From assembly GCA_020048795.1 (NCBI GenBank), contig JAIFMA010000190.1, positions 1 to 6,823 of the forward strand: a DNA stretch of 6,823 nt, read 5' to 3'. The notes beneath the pieces were generated by a model. The model made no database searches and was not told the origin of the DNA. It saw only the letters and a program-made list of their open reading frames with translations. Position 1 is the first letter of the stretch. Every line of letters starts with the position of its first letter. The translations under genes and the position numbers were made by a program. This document shows, piece by piece, positions 1-6,700 of the stretch. The stretch comes from Rhodoferax sp. Its GTDB lineage: Bacteria > Pseudomonadota > Gammaproteobacteria > Burkholderiales > Burkholderiaceae_C.

Positions 1-162
1 GACCGTGGCCGCCATCGACAGCACGGCAAACAGATTGCGCGGCATCGAGTCGCTGAAAATTGGCAACACCACCTCAACGCCCGACAGCAGGCCAGCCAGC
101 GCGATCCAGCGCACAGACCAGCTTTTGCGCAGAAGGTGTCGCCAGTTTTCGTGCAGCGTCAT
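1..162 (-). CDS. Holin-like small membrane protein, C-terminus cut by window edge
   Basis: The reading frame opens with ATG at 162-160 and stays open for 54 codons to the left edge, so only the N-terminal part is seen. The protein starts MTLHENWRHLLRKSW, a short basic amphipathic head, followed by a hydrophobic segment at residues 19-36 (WIALAGLLSGVEVVLPIF) and the beginning of a second one from residue 44 (LFAVLSMAATV). Small phage proteins of this form, with a charged head and two or more spans, commonly sit between the tail genes and the endolysin and act as holins, which open the inner membrane at lysis. The start overlaps the stop of the gene before it as ATGA (162-159), and a GGAGAAGGG stretch lies 3 bases upstream at 174-166, so translation is probably coupled. 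The holin role is inferred from size, hydrophobic pattern and position; the endolysin that would support it is outside the window. Confidence 0.68.
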   Translation of the reverse strand, partial: MTLHENWRHLLRKSWSVRWIALAGLLSGVEVVLPIFSDSMPRNLFAVLSMAATV

Positions 163-563
163 TTGCCCTTCTCCAGCGCGTCAATGCGGGCCTGCATTTT
201 CAAATGCGTGACTTCAGCGTCGTGCGCTGCGGCCTGCATCGTCTCAATTTCGCGGCGCGAGCTGTTCCAGCCGTAGATGGCAAGCACCTGTACCAAAGAC
301 AGCACAAACGCCATCACCCACCAAGCGCCTTTGCCTTTGTTCATGATGGCTTCCTCGTTCATGGCGTGGGCTTCAAAGTTTTTCAGGTGCACACTAAAGT
401 CGGCACGGTGCTTTTCCACGTCCACTTGGGTGCGCTCCGTGGCGATGGTGTTGGCGATCAAGCTGCGGTTGATGCTTTGCAGCACGATCAACACTGCACG
501 CTTACCAGGGTCGTTTTCGCCGCTGATCAGCGCATCAATGTCGTTTTGGACTTTTTCATTCAT
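159..563 (-). CDS. Single-span membrane protein with C-terminal coiled coil, probable lysis-module accessory
   Basis: The protein has 134 residues from ATG at 563. A longer in-frame start at 623 exists, but 563 is preferred because GGAG stands 6 bases before it and the longer version would run 68 bases into the upstream gene. Residues 1-75 are soluble, helical and charged (VLIVLQSINRSL near 26-36). Residues 80-99 form one strongly hydrophobic span (AWWVMAFVLSLVQVLAIYGW). Residues 100-131 are a charged helix with coiled-coil spacing (REIETMQ, ALEKGK at the end). The layout of soluble domain, one span and coiled coil recalls XhlA-type and other holin-partner proteins of phages, but no catalytic or binding motif is visible. 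The start lies inside the end of the upstream gene (8-base overlap) and the stop overlaps the next start as ATGA, placing it firmly in the operon. It could also be a tail or superinfection-exclusion membrane protein; the lysis role is inference from context. Confidence 0.72.
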   Translation of the reverse strand: MNEKVQNDIDALISGENDPGKRAVLIVLQSINRSLIANTIATERTQVDVEKHRADFSVHLKNFEAHAMNEEAIMNKGKGAWWVMAFVLSLVQVLAIYGWNSSRREIETMQAAAHDAEVTHLKMQARIDALEKGK

Positions 564-834
564 GCAGGACTCCAATGATTTTGAGATAGGTTTGGTACGC
601 CAGCTGGCAGTGATCAGCCTCAACCGGGCGCATGATCCAGTCGATGACCGGGCGCAGCACTTTGCCCAGTGGCTTTCCGTCCTGCTCCAGGTCCCAGGCT
701 ACGCTGCTGATGGTTTCGCCTACTTTGACGTTGCCAAGCGTCAGGATGCCCAGCACGGCGCTGTCGAGCAAATACGCCATCATCAGCACGCGCCGGTTGA
801 CGTTTGCTCCTATGGCGAGCAGGGTCGCCTTCAT
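556..834 (-). CDS. Small phage protein with one hydrophobic segment, function unknown
   Basis: The protein has 92 residues from ATG at 834, which overlaps the stop of the preceding gene as ATGA and has GGGTGA 4 bases upstream. An in-frame ATG at 846 would add four residues; the coupled start is preferred but not certain. Residues 17-34 are hydrophobic (LMMAYLLDSAVLGILTLG) and could be one membrane span or a buried helix, preceded by an NRR basic patch. The rest is mixed and polar, with the phrase KVGETISSVAWDLEQDGK at 37-54 and PVIDWIMRPVEADHC at 62-76. This wording resembles short conserved proteins of unknown role in Burkholderiales prophages, placed between tail fibre and holin genes. No catalytic motif is visible. 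Its end overlaps the next gene by 8 bases. A part in lysis or lysis timing is possible from location only. Confidence 0.72.
   Translation of the reverse strand: MKATLLAIGANVNRRVLMMAYLLDSAVLGILTLGNVKVGETISSVAWDLEQDGKPLGKVLRPVIDWIMRPVEADHCQLAYQTYLKIIGVLHE
570..573 (-). promoter_or_regulatory. Shine-Dalgarno GGAG deciding the start of the 134-residue membrane protein
   Basis: The minus strand reads GGAGTCCTGCATG, with GGAG 6 bases before ATG at 563. This favours 563 over the in-frame ATG at 623, which lies well inside the previous gene. Confidence 0.68.
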
Positions 835-1262
835 TCGATCACCCATATTGCAGCCTGCGCCTGACCTGCCAGCACCAGCGCCTCGGTCAATTCCGCTGCC
901 GTGGCGTTGATTGTGGAGTTGTCAGCCAGCACCCAAGTGACCGAGGGAGCCAACCCTGTGCTAAGGGCGAGTATTGCGCGAGCCATGCGGCCCTGGGAGA
1001 TTTCATCACCATCAAAGGTGTTGCCTGCTGTCGTTGTGACTTTAATTGCGCCGACAGCCGCAGACCGATTTCCTTTGAGTTCGTCGCGGGTCTTAGGGGG
1101 TACAGGCGGCTCGCTAAGCGTTGTGCCATTCCACAACCAACCAACCGACCCTTCCGTGGCTTCGATGACTACTGCGCCGGGGAAAAACCCCTGCGCTGCT
1201 TCGATGGATTCAACTTCGATGGTATTGACGACAATGCCGTTTTCAATGATATGTGTTCGCAT
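831..1262 (-). CDS. DUF4376-type tail-fibre-associated protein
   Basis: The protein has 143 residues from ATG at 1262. This start is chosen over an in-frame ATG at 1283 because AGGAG lies 5 bases before it and the longer version would overlap the fibre gene. The N-terminal part (1-53) reads as a short beta-rich unit ending in a GWLWNGTTLSEPP phrase, like the GW-x-Y-x-G-x-x-F-x-x-P endings seen in tail fibre assembly proteins. The C-terminal part (about 57-143) fits the DUF4376 pattern: a helix with RDELKGNRSAAV, then KVTTTAGNTFDGDEISQGRMARAI, then VTWVLADNSTINATAAEL and the closing ALVLAGQAQAAIWVI. That family occurs at fibre ends or as separate proteins beside fibre genes in phages; its biochemical role is not settled. 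Position 8 bases after the fibre gene suggests a fibre chaperone, cap or attached accessory. The family call is by eye from memory. Confidence 0.82.
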   Translation of the reverse strand: MRTHIIENGIVVNTIEVESIEAAQGFFPGAVVIEATEGSVGWLWNGTTLSEPPVPPKTRDELKGNRSAAVGAIKVTTTAGNTFDGDEISQGRMARAILALSTGLAPSVTWVLADNSTINATAAELTEALVLAGQAQAAIWVIE

Positions 1263-1267
1263 GATTT

Positions 1268-1272
1268 CTCCT
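1268..1272 (-). promoter_or_regulatory. Shine-Dalgarno AGGAG overlapping the fibre stop codon
   Basis: The minus strand reads TAGGAGAAATCATG. The fibre stop codon TAG (1273-1271) shares bases with a strong AGGAG, which sits 5 bases before the ATG at 1262. It decides the start of the DUF4376-type gene and allows ribosomes that finish the fibre to re-start at once. Confidence 0.8.
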
Positions 1273-2806
1273 ACCAGTACCAAACGCGGATTTCGCCACG
1301 ACCGCCAGCACCGAATGTGCCTTCCGACCCGAATTCGCCGCCAGCACCAGCGCCACCGCCGCCGCCGCTAGGAATGCCACCACCACCACCATTCCCGCCA
1401 ACGTAGGATTTTCCAGCCCATGTTGTATTTCCGCCGCCGCCGCCACCATCGCCTGCGCCCCATGTGCGTGACGTTCCTGCCGTTCCGTTGCCGCCATTAC
1501 TTGATACTCCGTATGATCCCGCTGCGCCTCCGCCGTTGCCAGCGTAGGAACCAAACCCTCCACCCCTTGCGCCGTGGTTGCCGCCGCCGCCACCGCCATA
1601 CACTGAACCGCCGCTCTCCCCGCCACCTCCACCATATTCTGCATTGCCATCCGCCGCGCCGCCGCCGCCGCCGCCGCCAACGTTGGATGCGATTGAATAG
1701 GTGCTCACCAAACCCATACGTTGCCGACCGCTACCACTGTAATGTGTGCCGACATCAGCATTGGGGGCCCCCCCGTTGTATGCGCTCCCTGCACTCTCCC
1801 ATCCACCACCGCCGCCCGGAACCGCAACGGAGCCGTTAGCCCCACCAAAGGCTCGCGCGTAATACGGCTCCGATGATCCGAGTTGAGTGGAGCCAGCACT
1901 GCCTCCAGTTGCCACCGTGGCTGTTACAGATGTGTTGACAGCGAGGCCAGCTACAAACTGGCGGGGCATCATCGCCCCACCGCCGCCGCCGCCGCCGCCC
2001 GAGGTGGTTCTGTTTGCCGCGCCGCCATTACCGCCAGGACCATACGCCTCGACGCGCCAGCCGGAAGCTTTTGTCGGGAATGTCAGCGTTCCGGTCTGCG
2101 TAAATCGCGCAAACCCCGCCGACACCCGAATGGTTGTCCAGTTCGTGCCATCCGAACTCAGCAGCAATGCTCCGCCGGTGTATTCCGTAACTGTGGCGAC
2201 ACCATCGACTGTTTCGCTGGAGTTTCCGTCAATCGTCAGCGTCACCGGATTCGTTCCCGATGTCGTGTCGTTGCCTGCATTCTTGACGTAGCAATACCAT
2301 CCTGCGCCGACCGTTGCCGCCGCTGGCGTGGTGAATGTGCTTGAGGTTGCACCGGTCAGGCTGACAATTTTTCCTTTGTCGCTGCTGAGTATTGTGTAGT
2401 TTGATGACTGACTATTGACACCTGCTGTGCCGCCTGTTGCTATTTGCGTACTGATCTTGGTGCTAGACCAAGTGTTTGCGCTGTCTGTCACGCTGTCGTT
2501 AATCGAGCCTGATGGCAGAGATGCTGCATAAGCCGCTGCCGCGTCTCGCGCTGTTTCTGCTGCTGTTTTAGCGGTAGCCGCAAGGCCCGCCTGCGTTGTT
2601 GCTGTGCCTGCCTGTGTGGTGGCCGTACTTGCGCTGGCTGCGGCTCCCACGGCGTTATCGTAGGTGGTGACGGCCACCGCGTTTGTCTCGGCGCGAAACA
2701 CCGGCAAAGCACCGATAAAGCCATCAGCCAGCGCGTCAAATGTGCTGGGTGATGACGTGCTGGGCGGTGTAGGTAGCGCAGCTATGGGAGTGGGTGACGT
2801 TGCCAT
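1271..2806 (-). CDS. Tail fibre / receptor-binding protein with polyglycine C-terminal domain
   Basis: The protein has 511 residues and is the likely receptor-binding fibre at the tail tip. Residues 1-35 form a Pro/Ser/Thr-rich head (PTPPSTSSP) that probably joins the tail. Residues 36-98 are an Ala/Thr-rich helical stalk (ATTQAG twice, then TAKTAAETARDAAAAYAA), suited to a trimeric coiled coil. Residues 99-123 hold the SINDSV...TWSSTKI phrase found in many fibre linkers. Residues 130-228 are a beta-rich unit (YTILSSDKGKIVSLTG, then LLLSSDGTNWTTI). From 229 to 511 comes a glycine-rich region opening with FTQTGTLTFPTKASGWRVEAYGPGG, the usual start of phage glycine-rich domains, and ending GEIRVWYW. 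I count 99 Gly in residues 251-511 and eight runs of five or more. This resembles the gp38-type adhesins of T4-like phages, which fold as polyglycine II helices, though similarity is of composition only. ATG at 2806 forms TAATG with the previous stop, and GAAGGA lies 5 bases upstream. Confidence 0.9.
   Translation of the reverse strand: MATSPTPIAALPTPPSTSSPSTFDALADGFIGALPVFRAETNAVAVTTYDNAVGAAASASTATTQAGTATTQAGLAATAKTAAETARDAAAAYAASLPSGSINDSVTDSANTWSSTKISTQIATGGTAGVNSQSSNYTILSSDKGKIVSLTGATSSTFTTPAAATVGAGWYCYVKNAGNDTTSGTNPVTLTIDGNSSETVDGVATVTEYTGGALLLSSDGTNWTTIRVSAGFARFTQTGTLTFPTKASGWRVEAYGPGGNGGAANRTTSGGGGGGGGAMMPRQFVAGLAVNTSVTATVATGGSAGSTQLGSSEPYYARAFGGANGSVAVPGGGGGWESAGSAYNGGAPNADVGTHYSGSGRQRMGLVSTYSIASNVGGGGGGGAADGNAEYGGGGGESGGSVYGGGGGGNHGARGGGFGSYAGNGGGAAGSYGVSSNGGNGTAGTSRTWGAGDGGGGGGNTTWAGKSYVGGNGGGGGIPSGGGGGAGAGGEFGSEGTFGAGGRGEIRVWYW
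1658..1678 (-). repeat. Seven tandem GGC codons in the fibre gene
   Basis: On the plus strand this is GCC seven times in a row; on the coding strand it gives seven identical GGC codons (fibre residues 377-383, all Gly). The identical codon choice makes a true trinucleotide microsatellite. A slip of one unit would keep the frame and change loop length by one residue. Confidence 0.9.
1982..1999 (-). repeat. Six tandem GGC codons in the fibre gene
   Basis: GCC is repeated six times on the plus strand, giving six GGC codons inside the eight-glycine run at fibre residues 270-277. It is the longest polyglycine run in the protein and lies near the start of the glycine-rich domain. Confidence 0.88.
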
Positions 2807-3702
2807 TAGAGTCCTTCAATTTCGAGGTTGACCAGCGAGTGCGTGTAGTACTCGATAACTATAGGCATCCTCTTAAAGATGCCCAGCATGGATACCGCGT
2901 CGGCGTAGCCGTCTTGCGAGTTGTCCATCCCGATCCACGCGGCGGGACTGGCAGCGAGCGTTTCGCGCAGGCGGCGTATGCGGTTGATTTGTGCTTTGGT
3001 GATCATCATGGACACCGACATACGAGGCACGTTTTTGCGCTTGATCAGGGTGGCGCTTCCAAAGCCATCGCGCTCGATGTTTGAAAAGTCCACGATGTCT
3101 GACTCGGCACCGTACTGGGGTGAGCCGATTTCGACGGCGGTGCCCAGTACGACTGTCTCACACGATACGCTGCCACTTGATCTGCTAAACACGATGGTGA
3201 CGGTGCCGGTGGTGTAGGGCAACAGGTCAAAGACCCATACCGATTCACGGTACTCAAAGGTGCCGAAAAAGTAGTCAGACCAGCCCAACGTGATGCGATC
3301 AAGCAGGCCGATGGTTTTGGTGTAAACGGTGCCGCCGCCATAGGTCTGGGTGATGGTTACTGAGTCTGCAACGACACCGTAAAGCGCCATGGCATCAACG
3401 CGCTGGCCCGGTGTGATGACGGCGGTAAGGGGCGATGTGGCGGTGGTGGCGGTGTTGCGCTCGGCATCAAACATCTGCCACTTGTTGGATGGCCCAAGGT
3501 CAAGCCACCATGTCGGGGATGACGCTGGTGTGTGGCCGGTATTGGCGGCTTGCAGGCTTTTGTAGTCACGCCCGCCATCAGTACAGGTAGCGTCTAGCGC
3601 GTAGGCCGTGCCAGCAGCGTAGGCGGTGTAAATGGACTCCGCGGCGGTGCTGGTGGTGTTGGCCGAACTTAGGGCCATGGGTGGGATGGCTCTGAGTGTC
3701 AT
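2806..3702 (-). CDS. Tail protein with carbohydrate-binding-like N-terminal segment, probable distal tail component
   Basis: The protein has 298 residues and lies directly between tape measure and fibre genes, a place usually held by tail-tip proteins. After a short leader, residues 25-67 read YTAYAAGTAYALDATC...DYKSLQAANTGHTP...SPTWWLDLG. This order of Y, G, Y, N-x-G-H-x-P and WW recalls the small CBM5/12-type (chitin-binding-like) modules that many phage tail proteins carry. PSNKWQMFD follows at 71-79. Residues 95-195 are beta-rich and suggest a sandwich fold. Residues 196-298 hold basic and helical stretches (KRKNVPRMSVSMMITKAQINRIRRLRETL) and finish with FKRMPIVIEYYTHSLVNLEIEGL-like strands typical of proteins that dock into a tail ring. 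ATG at 3702 overlaps the tape measure stop as ATGA, with GAGGTG 5 bases upstream; the stop overlaps the fibre start. The exact role is inferred; I cannot place it in a named family with certainty. Confidence 0.82.
   Translation of the reverse strand: MTLRAIPPMALSSANTTSTAAESIYTAYAAGTAYALDATCTDGGRDYKSLQAANTGHTPASSPTWWLDLGPSNKWQMFDAERNTATTATSPLTAVITPGQRVDAMALYGVVADSVTITQTYGGGTVYTKTIGLLDRITLGWSDYFFGTFEYRESVWVFDLLPYTTGTVTIVFSRSSGSVSCETVVLGTAVEIGSPQYGAESDIVDFSNIERDGFGSATLIKRKNVPRMSVSMMITKAQINRIRRLRETLAASPAAWIGMDNSQDGYADAVSMLGIFKRMPIVIEYYTHSLVNLEIEGL
2812..2817 (-). promoter_or_regulatory. Shine-Dalgarno GAAGGA of the tail fibre gene
   Basis: GAAGGA on the minus strand lies 5 bases before the fibre ATG at 2806, within the last codons of the upstream tail gene. 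Together with the TAATG junction it supports coupled translation. Confidence 0.72.
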
Positions 3703-6700
3703 GCGTACACCTCGGTTTGCATGGCGCGTCCGCCTTCTGTGGCGGTGTCGGTGAGGTCGGCAATCTTTCGGGTGTTGATGGCCGTGGCCCTTGCCTCGGT
3801 GCGCAGGGCAGATACCTCGGCACGCAGTAGCGTGATTTCTGTCAGTAGTGCTGCATCGCTGCGCGAGTTGTTGGGGTTGTTGGGGTTGTTGGGGTTGTAG
3901 GCTGCAGGGACGATTTGCTCGCCTTTATGGACGTAGGCCAGTTGGTCGGATGGCAGGTAGTCGGTGCCGGATGAAAAAAACGGTATCCCAAACTGCCTGG
4001 CCAGGCTGCTAAGGTGTGGGTATATTGGATCTGAGCGAATATCTTGTAAATTGCTTTGAGGGTCTGATGACTGCTCAAGGAACGCCATATTTTTGTTTCT
4101 GTACGAGATTACGTCTGCAATCCGTGGGTCGTACCCGTACTGAGCAGCGGTGTCGTTGTATGCGTTTTGAGCAACATAGGCAGATACTTCGTCTTCAGGA
4201 AAAATCTGCGGCAGGTTGTATTTTTCAGCGTAGTCCTTCACTATCGAGTAGAAGGGGCTTCCTGATTTAATGGGGTCTGCAAAGGACGCAAAAACATCAG
4301 GGTTTGTGGTTTTGTCATGCTGCCACTTTTTGTACCACTCCGATGCCGTCGCCTCAGTCTCAGCAAGTTTTTGCATATCTGCGAGTTGCTGCTCAAGCGC
4401 TTTGGCTGTTGCATACCCGCTTGCCGCAACGCTACTGGCTTGACTGCCGTAGTTGCTTGCCTGCCCCATCGCCGAGTCGCGCACGGTCGAGGCTACTGCG
4501 TATGCGCGGGCTTGGTCGTAGTTGTAGCTGGCTGATGTGGCGCTGTACTTGGATGACGTGTCGAGTAGCGCGGATGCTGCTGTGGGTAGCTGCTCGGCGG
4601 CCGACACATCGCCAGCAAGCGCTTTCGACGCGATGCTCTCAAAGTCTGCACGTTGGGCGGCAAGTTTGGCCTCGGGGCTGATGGCGCTGGTGGTGCCAAG
4701 GATGGAGTCCATCAGGGACTTCATCGAGTCGGCCACACGGGCGTAGGTGTCTGACTGCGATGTCAACCCACTCACGGTTTGCGCAGTGTTGGCACGTACA
4801 GCGGTGATTTGCTCAGTCAGTGCGCTGATGGACTCGCGGGTGGCAGTCTCGACCTTGCTAACCGCCGTGGCGATGTCTTGCAGGAATGTGTTTTGCGTGG
4901 TCGATGTGGACTCGATGGTCTGTGCGATCTCACCGCCGGAATTGGCGTCGCCAACGGCTGGTTTTTGCAGGTCGAACACCCGTTGGATGATCTGGCGGGT
5001 AGCGTCATCTGTGGTGGTGGCCAGGGCATCGCGCAGGTCGATTGACCATTGTGTTGTGGAGCCGGTCAGCACGTCGAGCTTGTCTTGCCATGATCCCTTC
5101 AGCTCTGCGGCGGCTTTGCTGGCTTCTGCGGCGGCTTTGCTGGCTTCTTCGGCAACTTTGGCCGTGGCGGTGGCTTGGTCGGTGACGGCTTTTGCTGCTG
5201 ATTCGCTGGCGGTGATAAGGCCAGCCATTGAGCCACTGACGGACAGCAGCGCAGCGTACATCTTTTGGCCCGACTCGGTGGTCAGGTCTTGCGCCTCGAC
5301 AACTTCTCTGAAACTGTCTCGGGTTGCTGTGGCCGCGTCGATGCCACTGCCTGCAATGGCCTTGTTGATGTTGGTGATGGTCTGGGCGCGTTGTTGTTCT
5401 TCGCTGTAGAAATTGGTGTAGTAGGTGCCAAGGTTGGCCTTGAGGGTGTCAAGTCCCCCGGCAAAACCTATCAACGATTGGGTGGCGGCAAAGCTCAAGT
5501 CTGCGAGCTTGGTGAAGGGCAGGTTTTGCAGCTCTTTGTTGAAGTTGGAAAGGGCTGTGGCCCCCGTCAGCGCGGCGTCGATTTGCTCTTGGGTTGCTGT
5601 TGATGCGGTGATGCCGTCGAACACGCCCGAGAGGTACTTGGGCATTTCGCTGGCCTGAAGCGCGGTGAACACGGCACGGCTGGCGGCAAGGGACATAGCA
5701 GCTTCGCTGTAGGCTTGTTCGCCACTTTGGAATGTTTTATCGCCAGCTTTGGCGTAAATGCCAAATTTTGGATCCGACCCATCGCTCATAACGCTTGACG
5801 CGCTGCCGAATGTGCTTTCAACAGTGTTAATGCCTAGAGCGTTTGCGGCCTTAAGATAGCCATCCTCCATGTTGGTGATGGTTTTTGTAATGCCCGCTGT
5901 GTTGCCTCCATATGGCTCGTAAGGGTTGTCCTCAATTAGCTTTCCAGTTCTGTCAAACTTGCGGTTTGATGAACCGGTGGCCACCAAGTCCGGGCCATCG
6001 CTGCCACCGAATATGGCTGCTAGGGCTAGTCCGCCAGCAAGTGTCCAACCCCAGCCGGGGATAGCGGCCATGGCGCTGGTGAGGCTTGACCCAGCGGCGG
6101 CTGACCCAGCGGCGGCTGACCCAGCGGCGGCCGCCGCAGTGGTCCCGGAAGCTACCCCTGCCCACGACCCATTTGCAGCAATCATTGCGCCAAGAGCATC
6201 CCCGCCAGCCATTCCGACCGCGTTACCGAATGCCAGGGACGCGCCGGATGCACCCGCTGATGCGCCAAATAGTGCTTGACTACCAGCGCCATATAGAGTG
6301 TTTAGACTGCTTGCGGTATTGACTGCACCAGCTATGCCTGATGCTCCTGATGCACCACCACCAAGCCCCACAGCACCCATGACATCACCAACAAACGCCT
6401 GAACGGTTGGGCGCAAAACCATGTTTTTGAACATGCCGACAATGCTGTCACGCAGGTTGACGAACAGGCTCTTGCCGTTGTCAATGGCACCCATGAAGGC
6501 ATCAGTCAGGCTGTTTTGGATGGTGTCTGCGGTTTTTTGCCATTCAACCCGGTAGGCGTTGCTGGCGATGACGTTTTTCTCTTTGGCAGCGGCTGACTCG
6601 GCGCTTGCAATAGCAGCTAACTTTGCGGGATCAGACGCATCTGAGTTTTTGATTTCGCGAAGTTCTTTTTCCAGCTTGATCTGGATTTCGTACTGCTTGA

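Noticed and set aside
563..623. Longer start at 623 for the 134-residue membrane protein
   Set aside because: It would overlap the upstream gene by 68 bases and lacks the good GGAG spacing present at 563.
804..1406. 200-codon open frame on the plus strand ending in a proline-rich tail
   Set aside because: The proline runs are the antisense of the fibre's glycine codons (GGC read as GCC in shifted frames), and the frame crosses three coupled minus-strand genes.
1243..1680. Ala-rich minus-strand frame overlapping the fibre gene
   Set aside because: It is the alternative reading of the GGC-rich fibre sequence, with low-complexity Ala and no start signal.
1651..1680. GC-rich repeat as a possible CRISPR or structural RNA element
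   Set aside because: It is a simple run of glycine codons in frame with the fibre; there are no spacers and no paired stem apart from simple repeat self-pairing.
1887..2344. Two plus-strand frames of 134 and 153 codons opposite the fibre gene
   Set aside because: Both are antisense to the fibre, with proline or cysteine/arginine-rich translations and no domain.
4747..5409. 220-codon open frame on the plus strand
   Set aside because: It lies wholly antisense to the well-supported tape measure gene, has no clear ribosome binding site or recognisable domain, and mirrors the GC-rich third positions of the minus-strand codons.
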